A stretch of DNA of 64,000 nucleotides from Leptothrix discophora (GTDB lineage Bacteria; Pseudomonadota; Gammaproteobacteria; Burkholderiales; Burkholderiaceae_C), in contig NZ_JAUZEE010000005.1 in assembly GCF_030705305.1 (NCBI RefSeq), positions 124,001 through 188,000 of the forward strand. Reading direction: 5' to 3'. This document shows positions 53,237 to 61,932 of this stretch, piece after piece. The number at the start of each line of letters is the position of its first letter. The stretch's first letter is position 1. Made by a program: the position numbers and the translations under genes. The notes under the pieces are model-generated. The model saw only the letters and a list, made by a program, of their open reading frames with translations, made no database searches and was not told where the DNA came from.

Positions 53237-54817
53237 ATGCTGGACGACACCACCAAGGGCCAACTGGCCTCGTATTTCGAGCGCATCACCCAGCCGATCG
53301 AGCTGGTCGGGAGCCTCGACGATTCCCAGGGTGCGGCCGACATCCGCGAGCTGATGACCGAGATCGCGGCGATCGCGCCGGAGAAGATCAGCGCCCGCTA
53401 CGACGGCCGCCACGAGCGCCGCCCGTCCTTCCAGATCACCCGCGTCGGCCACGACATGGGCGTGCATTTCGCCGCGCTGCCGATGGGCCACGAGTTCACC
53501 TCGCTGCTGCTGGCGCTGCTGTGGGCCGGCGGTCATCCGCCCAAGGTCGAGCCGGCGGTGATCGAGCAGATCCAGGCGCTCGACGGCGACTTCAGCTTCA
53601 CCACCTGGATGAGCCTGACCTGCCACAACTGCCCAGACGTCGTGCAGGCGCTTAACCTGATGGCCGTGCTGAACCCCCGCGTGCGCCACATCGCCATCGA
53701 CGGCGGCCTGTTCCAGGCCGAGGTCGAGGCGCGCCAGATCATGGCCGTGCCCAAGACCGAGCTGAACGGAGCGGACTTCTCCAGCGGCCGCATCGAGATG
53801 GGCGAGATCCTCGCCAAGATCGACACCGGCGCAGCCGCCCGCGAGGCCCTCAAGCTCGGCGAGAAGGCGCCCTTCGACGTGCTGATCGTCGGTGGCGGCC
53901 CGGCCGGCGCGGCGGCGGCGGTCTACGCGGCCCGCAAGGGCATCCGCACCGGCATCGTGGCCGAGCGCTTCGGCGGCCAGACCATGGACACCATGGCGAT
54001 CGAGAACTTCATCTCGGTCCAGGAGACCGACGGCCCGAAGTTCGCCGCCGCGCTGGAGGCCCACGTCAAGGCCTATGACGTCGACGTGATGACGCTGCAG
54101 CGCGTGCAGGCGGTCGAGCCGGCCGCCGCGCCCGGCGCGCTGGCCTCGGTCAAGCTGGAGAACGGCGCCGAGCTGAAGGCCCGCACGGTCATCCTGGCCA
54201 CCGGCGCGCGCTGGCGCAACATGAACGTGCCCGGCGAGCATGAGTACCGGACCAAGGGCGTGGCCTATTGCCCGCACTGCGACGGCCCGCTGTTCAAGGG
54301 CAAGGACGTCGCGGTGATCGGCGGCGGCAACTCCGGCGTCGAGGCCGCGATCGACCTTGCCGGCGTGGTCCGCAGCGTCACGCTGCTGGAGTTCGCCGAC
54401 CAGCTCAAGGCCGACCAGGTGCTGGTCAACAAGCTGCGCAGCCTGCCCAACGTGACGGTCCACGTGAACGCCCAGACCACCGAGGTGGTCGGCGACGGCC
54501 AGAAGATGACCGGCCTGCGCTACAAGGACCGCGTCTCGGGCGCCGAGCACCAGCTCGACCTGGCCGGCGTGTTCGTGCAGATCGGCCTGGTGCCCAACAC
54601 CGAGTTCCTGCGCGGCACGGTCGAACTGAGCCGCTTCGGCGAGATCATCATCGACGCCAAGTGCCAGACCAGCGCCCCCGGCATCTATGCCGCTGGCGAC
54701 GTGACGACCGTGCCGTTCAAGCAGATCGTCATCGCGGTGGGCGAGGGCGCGAAGGCGGCGCTCGGCGCCTTCGACCACCTGATCCGTCAGCCGGTGGTCG
54801 AGGCGACGGCGGCCTGA
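53237..54817 (+). CDS. ahpF: Alkyl hydroperoxide reductase subunit F
   Basis: 526 residues: N-terminal double thioredoxin-like domain with active pair CHNC ([15 protein letters not shown]) and a thioredoxin-reductase-like part with FAD motif [19 protein letters not shown] redox pair, NAD motif [11 protein letters not shown] and [13 protein letters not shown]. Transfers NADH electrons to AhpC. The ATG at 53237 follows AAAGGAA. Convergent with the octahaem gene without a single base between stops. Confidence 0.96.
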   Translation: MLDDTTKGQLASYFERITQPIELVGSLDDSQGAADIRELMTEIAAIAPEKISARYDGRHERRPSFQITRVGHDMGVHFAALPMGHEFTSLLLALLWAGGHPPKVEPAVIEQIQALDGDFSFTTWMSLTCHNCPDVVQALNLMAVLNPRVRHIAIDGGLFQAEVEARQIMAVPKTELNGADFSSGRIEMGEILAKIDTGAAAREALKLGEKAPFDVLIVGGGPAGAAAAVYAARKGIRTGIVAERFGGQTMDTMAIENFISVQETDGPKFAAALEAHVKAYDVDVMTLQRVQAVEPAAAPGALASVKLENGAELKARTVILATGARWRNMNVPGEHEYRTKGVAYCPHCDGPLFKGKDVAVIGGGNSGVEAAIDLAGVVRSVTLLEFADQLKADQVLVNKLRSLPNVTVHVNAQTTEVVGDGQKMTGLRYKDRVSGAEHQLDLAGVFVQIGLVPNTEFLRGTVELSRFGEIIIDAKCQTSAPGIYAAGDVTTVPFKQIVIAVGEGAKAALGAFDHLIRQPVVEATAA

Positions 54818-55570
54818 TCAGTCGCGCTCCCGGCGGTCGCCCCCTCCACGGCGGCCACCGCCGGACCGACCGTTGCCCTCGCCCGGCTCGACGCCCGGGT
54901 CGCGGTGGCACTCGACGCAGTCGGCGAAATCCCGGATGCCCTCTTCCTCGTGCTCCGCGCGCACGTTGGCGGGCGTGTGCTCGTGGCAGCCGTAGCAGGT
55001 GTAGCGGGCGTAGTCGTTGCCCACGTGACAGGTGACGCAGGCGACGTCGTGGTCGCGGTCCAGCACGAAATGCCGGTCGTGCTCGAAGGTCGCGGGCTTC
55101 CACGCTTCCTGGCTGTGGCAGGCGCCGCAGTCCCCGCCGACCTTCCGGTGCAGCCGGTCCTCCGGCGCCCGGTGGCAGCTGCCGCAGGCCTTGCTGACCT
55201 CGGGCATCAGCAGTGCGTGCGAGAAGGGCTTGCGGCTGCGCTGCGTCAGCTTCGGGCCGAGATGGTCGCTGTGGCAGGCCATGCAGTCCTGCTCGATCAG
55301 CTTCTGGTGGAAGGACGCTTTCAGCGCGCGCTGGGGCAGCGTCGCGCCCTTCGTGCTGCGCAGGCCGATGTCGGCCGGCTTGTGGCAAAGGGTGCAGCGC
55401 TCGGCGCTCGCGCCGCGCCACGGCGCATGGCAGGCGAAGCAGTCGGTGGCCAGTTCGGCATGGCCCTGCACCAGCGCACCGGGGCTGATCATCAGGTGCG
55501 GGTAGACGAAGACCAGCACGATCAGCGCCACGGCGTTCAGGGCCGCCAGCCACAGCAGAAGCCGCTTCAT
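54818..55570 (-). CDS. Octahaem c-type cytochrome
   Basis: 250 residues: N-terminal membrane anchor (about 4-22; LLLWLAALNAVALIVLVFV), then eight CxxCH haem motifs: CFACH, CTLCH, CMACH, CGSCH, CGACH, CVTCH, CYGCH and CVECH. The C-terminus is Gly/Arg-rich. It resembles the cytochrome c3/class III multihaem families rather than NrfA or HAO. Anchored outside the inner membrane, it likely receives electrons from the membrane cytochrome encoded just upstream (4-bp overlap). Terminal acceptor unknown. Confidence 0.9.
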   Translation of the reverse strand: MKRLLLWLAALNAVALIVLVFVYPHLMISPGALVQGHAELATDCFACHAPWRGASAERCTLCHKPADIGLRSTKGATLPQRALKASFHQKLIEQDCMACHSDHLGPKLTQRSRKPFSHALLMPEVSKACGSCHRAPEDRLHRKVGGDCGACHSQEAWKPATFEHDRHFVLDRDHDVACVTCHVGNDYARYTCYGCHEHTPANVRAEHEEEGIRDFADCVECHRDPGVEPGEGNGRSGGGRRGGGDRRERD

Positions 55571-56151
55571 GCCCAGCCCCAGAACAGGAAGATCGCGACG
55601 ATGTGCGCCAGCGCGAGCAGCGCGAAGGCCAGCGTGATCGGGATGTGGATGACGCGCCACTGGCGCACCGCGTCGAAGGTCATGCTGTCCCAGTAGGTGC
55701 GATCGGCCAGCTCGGCGGGCGACAGGCCCTGGGCGCGCAGTCCCTCGCGCGCCGCGTCGAGCCGGCGGCGCGAACGGTCGAGCAGGAACTTGCCGGTCAG
55801 GCCGCTGATGACGTTCAGGCTCATGGCGGCCACCGCCAGCCAGCCGAGGATGGCGTTGAAGTGGATGCCCGCATGCACCAGCACCAGCAGCGAGCCGAGC
55901 CAGGCCAGGACCTCGTGGGCGCGCAGCCAGCCCACCGGTGAACCGGTCTGGATGTGGCGGCGCTTGCGCAGCGAATAGCCGAACGACGCCACGATCAGCA
56001 GCGTGCCGGGAATGCCCAGCCAGCGGCCGATCCAGGCGATGCCCAGGCGGTGCAGCAGCAGGTCGATCAGCAGCGTGGCCAGCGCCAGCGTCACGAGGTA
56101 GACCAGGAAGGGCAGCACCTCGCGGCGCATCAGGCGGGCTTGTCGTGCCAT
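55567..56151 (-). CDS. Cytochrome b-like membrane protein
   Basis: 194 residues with about four membrane helices. His residues suited to bind haem b sit in LRAHEVLAWLGSLLVLVHAGIHF (split) and VIHIPITLAFALLALAHIVAIF, two His-bearing helices as in DUF4405/b561-type cytochromes. It probably moves electrons across the membrane from the reductase to the octahaem protein. Overlaps both neighbours (1 bp and 4 bp). Confidence 0.82.
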   Translation of the reverse strand: MARQARLMRREVLPFLVYLVTLALATLLIDLLLHRLGIAWIGRWLGIPGTLLIVASFGYSLRKRRHIQTGSPVGWLRAHEVLAWLGSLLVLVHAGIHFNAILGWLAVAAMSLNVISGLTGKFLLDRSRRRLDAAREGLRAQGLSPAELADRTYWDSMTFDAVRQWRVIHIPITLAFALLALAHIVAIFLFWGWA

Positions 56152-57416
56152 CAGGCCTCCAGCACGAGGGCGGTGAGCGGGCGGGCCACGCAGGGCAGGC
56201 AATGGCCGGCGGGGACGTCGTGGTCGGGCGTGCCGTCGTAGCCGACCCGGCCGTCGATCAGCCGGGTGGCGCAGGTGCCGCAGCCGCCGGAGCGGCAGCC
56301 CGATTCGATCGGCACCGCATGGCGCTCGGCGAAGTCGAGCAGGCTGGCGTCCTGGCCATCCCAGACGAGGCTGCGGCCGCTGCGCTGGAAGCGGATCGGC
56401 AGCCTGGCGGCCGAGGCGTCGCGCGTCGCCGTCGCCGCCGGGCGCTGGACCGAGGCCGGACCGAAGGCCTCGAAGCGGATGTCCTCGTCGGGCACGCCCC
56501 ACGCGCGCAGTGCCGGCACCAGCGTGCCCATCATCGCGCCCGGGCCACAGATGAAGAAGCGGTGGCGGCCGTGCGGCAAGGTCCGCTGCAGCAGCGCCAG
56601 GTCGACATGGCCTTCGTGGTGGTGGTCGACGCCCAGCCTGTCCGATGCCTCCGGCCGGCTGTAGACCACGTGCAGGCGCAGGGCTGGATGGCTGGCCTGC
56701 AGCGCCTGCAGATGGGCCTGGAAGGCGTGCTCGCGGCGACTGCGCAGGCCGTAGTAGAGGTGGACCGGGCGTGCGGGCTGGTGCGTGATCAGCCAGCCCA
56801 GCATCGACACCATCGGCGTGATGCCGATGCCGCCGGCCACCAGCACGGCCGGCACGGATGCGTCCTCGTCGATGTGGAAATGGCCCGAGGGTGCGCGGAC
56901 CTGCAGGATGTCGCCGACCTGCACCTGGTCATGGAAGTGGTTGGACGACAGCCCCGCTGGCCACTCCGGATGATCGGCCGGCGCCGGCACGCGCTTGATC
57001 GTGACCCGCAGCTGCGGCAGGCCGGGACGATCGGACAGCGAATAGCAGCGCGTCACCTGGCGCTGGCCACCGGGCGCGCGCGCATCGGGCAGGTCGAGCG
57101 CGAAGGTCAGGAACTGGCCCGGCCGGAAGGACGGCGGCGGCGTGCCGTCGACCGCTTCGAGCAGGAAGGAGCACTGCGTCTGCGCCAGGTCCTCGTGCTG
57201 GCGGGCGACCACCCGCCACGGCCGGGTGCCGGGCCAGGCCAGCGGCTGGCGCAGATCGGTCGATGGATCGGGATCGGCATCGGTCGCAGCCGGGTCTGGC
57301 CGATCCGCTGCGCGCTGGCGCTGGCGAATGGCCAGCACCGCCACGCCAACGGCCTGCAGCAGCAGGGCCGCGACGATCAGGCCGAGCAGCTGGCCGGCAT
57401 CGGGTGCGGGAATCAT
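56151..57416 (-). CDS. FAD/NAD(P)H oxidoreductase with C-terminal [2Fe-2S] domain
   Basis: 421 residues: an N-terminal membrane helix (about 8-28), a ferredoxin-NADP reductase-like module (about 65-310) with the FAD motif RCYSLSD and NAD(P) motif GGIGITPMVSM, and a plant-type [2Fe-2S] domain at the end (CRSGGCGTC plus CLPC). It should oxidise NAD(P)H in the cytoplasm and feed electrons to the membrane cytochrome. First gene of the three-gene operon; direct-repeat arrays lie in its promoter region. Confidence 0.88.
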   Translation of the reverse strand: MIPAPDAGQLLGLIVAALLLQAVGVAVLAIRQRQRAADRPDPAATDADPDPSTDLRQPLAWPGTRPWRVVARQHEDLAQTQCSFLLEAVDGTPPPSFRPGQFLTFALDLPDARAPGGQRQVTRCYSLSDRPGLPQLRVTIKRVPAPADHPEWPAGLSSNHFHDQVQVGDILQVRAPSGHFHIDEDASVPAVLVAGGIGITPMVSMLGWLITHQPARPVHLYYGLRSRREHAFQAHLQALQASHPALRLHVVYSRPEASDRLGVDHHHEGHVDLALLQRTLPHGRHRFFICGPGAMMGTLVPALRAWGVPDEDIRFEAFGPASVQRPAATATRDASAARLPIRFQRSGRSLVWDGQDASLLDFAERHAVPIESGCRSGGCGTCATRLIDGRVGYDGTPDHDVPAGHCLPCVARPLTALVLEA

Positions 57417-57444
57417 GTCGTGGGGCGTCCTTCCGGGGCCCATT

Positions 57445-57503
57445 CTTCGGCATCGCCGATGAACCCTTGCTGAGCTTCGGCAGCGCCGATGAGCCCTTGT
57501 TGA
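57445..57503. repeat. Two 29-bp direct repeats before the oxidoreductase gene
   Basis: Imperfect copies (CTTCGGCA.CGCCGATGA.CCCTTG.TGA) at 57445-57473 and 57475-57503, differing at three positions, in the promoter region of the cytochrome operon. Confidence 0.85.
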
Positions 57504-57534
57504 CCTGGCGCACGCCGGGATGCCGGGACGCTGG

Positions 57535-57588
57535 GACACCGGTGCGACACCGGCGCGACACCGGCGCAACACCGGTGCGACACCGATC
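57535..57588. repeat. 11-bp periodic repeat array between LysR gene and oxidoreductase operon
   Basis: About five units of GACACCGG(T/C)GC, each 11 bp, running into the LysR stop codon. The period is close to one DNA turn, so repeats lie on one face of the helix. Confidence 0.85.
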
Positions 57589-58504
57589 AGGTCGGGTCCG
57601 GCGTCTCCCACCAGCGCCCCTGCAGGGATGCCTGCAGGTGGACGATGAAGCTGGTGACCTTCGAGGGCACCAGCTTGGGCGAGGGGAAGACCGCGTGGAT
57701 CTCCTGAGACGGCGGCGCATGGTCGCCCAGCACCGCCACGACGCGGCCGTTGTCGAGCGACTCGCGTGCCACGTACCAGGGCAGCATCGCCAGACCCAGC
57801 CCGCCGCGCGCGGCGGCCAGCACGGCCGACAGGTTGTTCGAGCGCAGCGGTCCGCGCACGGGCACCGACTGCGTCGCGGCCGTGCCCGGTGCGCCCAGGC
57901 TCCAGCGGTCGTCGCCCTGCACGCTGCTGTAGACCAGGCAATCGTGTTGCGCCAGGTCGCTCAGCGTCTGCGGACGGCCGCGCCGGGCCAGGTAGTCGGG
58001 CGCGGCCACCATCACCCAGGGGTTGTCACCCAGGTAGCGCGCGCCCAGCGACGAGTCGGCCAGCCGGCCCATGCGGATGGCCAGGTCGACGCCCTGCTCG
58101 ATCAGGTCGACGTAGCGGTCGTCGAAGCTCAGGTCGATGCTCACGCCTGGGTGCAGCGCCATGTAGCGCAGCACGCGCGGCACCAGCACGCGCCGGCCGA
58201 AGGCCACCGAGGTGCTGACCCGCAGCTGCCCGCCGACGCGGCTCTGCAGCAGCGTGGCGAGGTTGTCCGCCTCGTCGATCTCGTGCGCGATGCGCTTGCA
58301 CTTGTCGTAGTAGATCGTGCCGACCTCGGTCGGCGTGACCCCGCGCGAGGAGCGGTGCAGCAGCCGCGCGCCCAGGCGCAATTCCATCGCCGCGACGGCC
58401 TTGGTGGCGGTCGGCTGGGTGATGCCCAGTTCCACGGCGGCGCGGCTGAAGCTGCCGGTCTCGACCACGCGGATGTAGAGCTGCACGCTGGTGATGCGGT
58501 CCAT
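57587..58504 (-). CDS. LysR family regulator
   Basis: 305 residues: N-terminal winged helix (GSFSRAAVELGITQPTATKAVAAMELRLG) and a periplasmic-binding-protein-like effector domain. It belongs to the DhpR/PA-type branch in which regulators often act on adjacent genes. It is on the same strand as, and upstream of, the reductase-cytochrome operon and divergent from the DsbA-like gene, so it could control either. Confidence 0.88.
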   Translation of the reverse strand: MDRITSVQLYIRVVETGSFSRAAVELGITQPTATKAVAAMELRLGARLLHRSSRGVTPTEVGTIYYDKCKRIAHEIDEADNLATLLQSRVGGQLRVSTSVAFGRRVLVPRVLRYMALHPGVSIDLSFDDRYVDLIEQGVDLAIRMGRLADSSLGARYLGDNPWVMVAAPDYLARRGRPQTLSDLAQHDCLVYSSVQGDDRWSLGAPGTAATQSVPVRGPLRSNNLSAVLAAARGGLGLAMLPWYVARESLDNGRVVAVLGDHAPPSQEIHAVFPSPKLVPSKVTSFIVHLQASLQGRWWETPDPT

Positions 58505-58614
58505 GGCCGGACTTTAGGGTGCAACGGTCATCGACGGCGGCCTAGACTTCGCACCCGCAAGGCCCGACGCCTGGGCGACCGGGTCGCCGGCGAGGCGGGC
58601 CAGGAGGTGCGGTC

Positions 58615-59337
58615 ATGAGCGAACAGACGGTCCCGATGACGATCGAGGTGGTATCCGACGTGGTGTGCCCGTGGTGCGCGGTCGGCGTCAGCTCGCTGAT
58701 GCGCGCGGTCGAGCAGCTGGAGGGCGAGCTCTCGCCACGGATCCGTTTCGAGCCCTTCGAGCTCAACCCGACGCTGGGCCCGGGCGGCGCCGACATCGTC
58801 GACTACCTGAGCCGCAAGTACGGCTCCACCCCGGCGCAGATCGAGCAGATGCACGCCAAGATCGCCGAACGCGGCGCCTCGGTCGGCTTCGCCTTCTCGA
58901 TGGACAAGCGCAGCCGCACCTACAACACCTTCGACGCGCACCGCCTGCTGCACTGGGCCGGCGAGGTCGATGCCGAGGACGGCGGCACGCGCCAGCTGGC
59001 CCTGAAGCAGGCCTTGCTCAGCGCCCACTTCACCGATGGCCGCGACCCCGGCGACCACGGCCTGCTGATCCGGTTGTGCGACGCGGTCGGCCTGGACCCG
59101 AACCAGGCCGCCGTCATCCTGACCGGCAACGCCCATGCCGACGCGGTGCGCGAGCGCGAGCAGTACTGGCAGGAGCTGGGCATCCATTCGGTACCCGCCT
59201 TCATCGTCAACGACACCCACCTGATCGAGGGCGGCCAGCCCCCCGAGGTCTTCGTCGCCGCCCTGCGCCAGATCGCCGCCGAACGCGCCGGCGACGCCGG
59301 CCCCGAGACGACGGCGTCGACCGATCTGGAGCTCTGA
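58615..59337 (+). CDS. DsbA/FrnE-like oxidoreductase
   Basis: 240 residues, no signal peptide, with the redox motif Cys18-Pro-Trp-Cys21 (SDVVCPWCAVG) and a helical insertion; SVPAFIVND contains the cis-Pro. This is the cytoplasmic FrnE/2-hydroxychromene isomerase-like branch of the DsbA family. May act in disulfide or stress metabolism. Confidence 0.88.
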   Translation: MSEQTVPMTIEVVSDVVCPWCAVGVSSLMRAVEQLEGELSPRIRFEPFELNPTLGPGGADIVDYLSRKYGSTPAQIEQMHAKIAERGASVGFAFSMDKRSRTYNTFDAHRLLHWAGEVDAEDGGTRQLALKQALLSAHFTDGRDPGDHGLLIRLCDAVGLDPNQAAVILTGNAHADAVREREQYWQELGIHSVPAFIVNDTHLIEGGQPPEVFVAALRQIAAERAGDAGPETTASTDLEL

Positions 59338-59341
59338 CATG

Positions 59342-59430
59342 CGGCCCCTCGCCAGACGGGTACGTCTGGCGGTCCCCCGGGGGGACGCCGGGCCGGCTTG
59401 GGGCGGCCCGGCGCTCGGCCCGGGGCTGGC
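59342..59430 (+). repeat. Structured GC-rich repeat, copy F
   Basis: Stem I is GCCAGAC/GTCTGGC around GGGTAC (59351-59370), where other copies have CCGGC/GCCGG: the two sides changed together. Core between GGGCCG (59390-59395) and CGGCCC (59416-59421). Fills the gap between two convergent genes. Confidence 0.87.
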
Positions 59431-59431
59431 T

Positions 59432-61540
59432 TCAGTCTTCTTCGCGCAGCTGCCAGCCCTTCATCAGCTCGGCCTGCACGTTCGGTGGCACCGGGTCGTG
59501 GTGGGCATAGGTGATCGTGTAGCGGCCGGCGCCACGGGTCAGGGCGTTCAGGCGCAGCTGGTAGCCCGACAGCTCCGACAGCGGTGCGCGGGCGCGCACG
59601 CAGGCCAGGCCGGCGCCCAGGCTGTCGGTGCCGCGGACCTCGCCGCGGCGGCTGGCGAGGTCGCCGGTGATGTCGCCGATCAGCGGCTCGGGCGCATGGA
59701 TCTCCACGTCCACGAGGGGCTCCAGGACGGCCGGGCCGGCCTCGCGCATGGCGCTGACGAAGGCCTTCTTCGCGGCGGTCACGAAGGCGATTTCCTTGCT
59801 GTCGACGCTGTGGTGCTTGCCGTCCAGCACGGTCACGCGCACGTCGACCACCGGGTGGCCGCTGATCACGCCGGCCTCCATCGCCAGCCGCACGCCCTTC
59901 TCGACCGCCGGGATGTAGACGCTCGGGATGGCACCGCCCTTGACCAGGTCGACAAACTCGAAGCCCGCGCCGCGCGGCAGCGGGTCGACCTGCAGGTGGA
60001 CCTCGCCGAACTGGCCGGCGCCGCCGGTCTGCTTCTTGTGGCGGTACTGGGCCTGCGCGGTGCGGGTCAAGGTCTCACGGTAGGCGATGCGCGGCGGTGC
60101 GGTGTCGACCTCGACGCGGCAGGTCTCGCGCAGCCGCTCCAGCAGCACCCGCAGGTGCAGCTCGCCCAGGCCGTAGACGACGGTCTCGTGCGTGCTGGCG
60201 ACCTGCTCGACGCGCAGGCAGGGATCCTCGGCCGCCAGCCTGGCCAGCACCTCGGCCAGGCGCTGCTCGTCGCCATGGCGGCGCGGCTTGAGCGCCAGGC
60301 CGTGCACCGGCACCGGGAAGGGCAGCGGCCGGAGGTGGATGTGGTCGTCCTCGGGCGCGTCGTGCAGCACGGCGTCGTAGGCGATGTCGTCGACCTTGGC
60401 CACCGCGACGATGTCGCCCGGCCCGGCGCGCTGGACCTCGACATGGTCCTTGCCCTGCAGCATGAAGAGGTGGCCGACCTTGAACGGCTTGCGCGCATCA
60501 CCCACCACCAGCAGGCTGTTGGGCGTGACGCTGCCCTGGTGGATGCGGAAGATGCCGAGCTTGCCGACGTAGGGATCGATCGCGACCTTGAAGACATGCG
60601 CCAGCACGTGCGCGGCCGGGTCGACCGACGCATGCATCAGCGTGGCCGACTCGCCCTCGCCGCGCAGGAAGTCGGGCGGGTTGCCCTCGGTCGGATCGGG
60701 CAGCAGCTGGGTGATGACGTCCAGCAGCGCGGCCACGCCCGCGCCGCTCTTGGCCGACACGAACACGACCGGGATCAGGTGGCCCTCGCGCAGCGCCTGC
60801 TCCAGCGGGGCATGCAGCTCGCGGGCGTCGACGTCGCCTTCTTCCAGGTAGCGCTCGACGAAGGCGGCGTCGACCTCGACCACCTGTTCGACCAGCGCCC
60901 GGTGGGCGGCGGCCACGCTGGAGAAGTCGGCCTCGTGGCCCGGATCGGCCTCGGGCCGGAACCAGCAGTCGACCACCTCGCGGCCGCCGAGGGCGGGCAG
61001 GTTCAGCGGCAGGCATTCGCGCCCGAAGGCGGCCTGGATCTGCGCCAGCAACTCGGCCGGCTTGACGCCCGGTGCATCGATGCGGTTGACGATGACGACG
61101 CGGTCCAGGCCGCGTTCGCCGGCCCAGGCCATCATCTGGCGAGCCATCGGCTCGACGCCGGCGGTCGCGTTGACGACGATCGCGGCGGTCTCGACGGCTT
61201 CGAGCGCCGGCAGCGACTGGCCGAGGAAATCGGCGTTGCCCGGCGTGTCCAGCAGGTGGATGCGCACGTCGCCGTGCAGCAGGTGCATCACGCTCGTCTG
61301 CAGCGAGTGCTGCATGCGGCGCTCGATCGGGTCCCAGTCGCTGACGGTGCTGCCGCGCTCGACGGTGCCGACCGCACCGATCGCGCCGCTGGCCTGCAGC
61401 AGCGCCTCGGTCAGCGTGGTCTTGCCGGCGGCTGCCGGGCCGACCAGGGCCAGGGTCCGGATGCGGTGGACGGCCGCAAGGCCGTCGGCCGTGACATTCG
61501 AGGGCTGGGCGGCGGTGCCGCCCGGTGCTGGGCTCGACAT
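59432..61540 (-). CDS. Elongation factor G-like GTPase
   Basis: 702 residues with EF-G domain order. G1 is GPAAAGKT (34-41), G3 DTPGNADF, G4 NRID (instead of NKxD). The domain IV/V region includes KKQTGGAGQFGEVHLQV and GHPVVDVRVTVLDGKHHSVDSKE. It is the EF-G2-like/tetracycline-resistance-related family whose role is unsettled, not the ribosomal-operon fusA. ATG 61540 chosen. Confidence 0.9.
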   Translation of the reverse strand: MSSPAPGGTAAQPSNVTADGLAAVHRIRTLALVGPAAAGKTTLTEALLQASGAIGAVGTVERGSTVSDWDPIERRMQHSLQTSVMHLLHGDVRIHLLDTPGNADFLGQSLPALEAVETAAIVVNATAGVEPMARQMMAWAGERGLDRVVIVNRIDAPGVKPAELLAQIQAAFGRECLPLNLPALGGREVVDCWFRPEADPGHEADFSSVAAAHRALVEQVVEVDAAFVERYLEEGDVDARELHAPLEQALREGHLIPVVFVSAKSGAGVAALLDVITQLLPDPTEGNPPDFLRGEGESATLMHASVDPAAHVLAHVFKVAIDPYVGKLGIFRIHQGSVTPNSLLVVGDARKPFKVGHLFMLQGKDHVEVQRAGPGDIVAVAKVDDIAYDAVLHDAPEDDHIHLRPLPFPVPVHGLALKPRRHGDEQRLAEVLARLAAEDPCLRVEQVASTHETVVYGLGELHLRVLLERLRETCRVEVDTAPPRIAYRETLTRTAQAQYRHKKQTGGAGQFGEVHLQVDPLPRGAGFEFVDLVKGGAIPSVYIPAVEKGVRLAMEAGVISGHPVVDVRVTVLDGKHHSVDSKEIAFVTAAKKAFVSAMREAGPAVLEPLVDVEIHAPEPLIGDITGDLASRRGEVRGTDSLGAGLACVRARAPLSELSGYQLRLNALTRGAGRYTITYAHHDPVPPNVQAELMKGWQLREED

Positions 61541-61932
61541 GAGGCTGCTCCTTCGCACCCGGCCACCGTTCGCGGCGGGCGCCTGGGGGGTGGATCGTCG
61601 GGCCAGCCTACGCCGATCGTCGACACGTCACAAGCAAGGGCAGGGCAGGTCGCCGGGCTGCGCGGGGACGGCCGCCCGGGTCGCCGCCATCGTGTACACA
61701 GATCCGGAAACCGTGTCGGTCTGTGCCATTCAGCACAAGAAGTGCACGACCGTTAGACTGCGCGCTCCGGGTTTGTCCCAGTCCTGTCGAGCCGGCTTCC
61801 ACGGCTTCCGGACCCCGTCTTCCCGGACGTCGGCGTGCCGCGCCGCGCCCTCCACGATCCCGCCGATCGCCGCGCCAGCCGCCGCCAGCGTGCGCTCCCC
61901 GGGCAGACCTTGTCGCTGAACGATCTGCTGCC
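61541..61932. promoter_or_regulatory. 392-bp gap upstream of the RND genes
   Basis: No gene was recognised. It holds an imperfect inverted repeat, CACAGATCCG (61697-61706) and CGGTCTGTG (61717-61725), about 210 bp before the adaptor gene, and a possible -10 (TTAGACT region near 61755). It may be a TetR-type operator, but no regulator gene is adjacent. Confidence 0.4.

Noticed and set aside
59339-61756. 805-residue plus-strand frame opposite the EF-G-like gene
   Set aside because: Antisense shadow; it begins inside the structured repeat and shows no domain.
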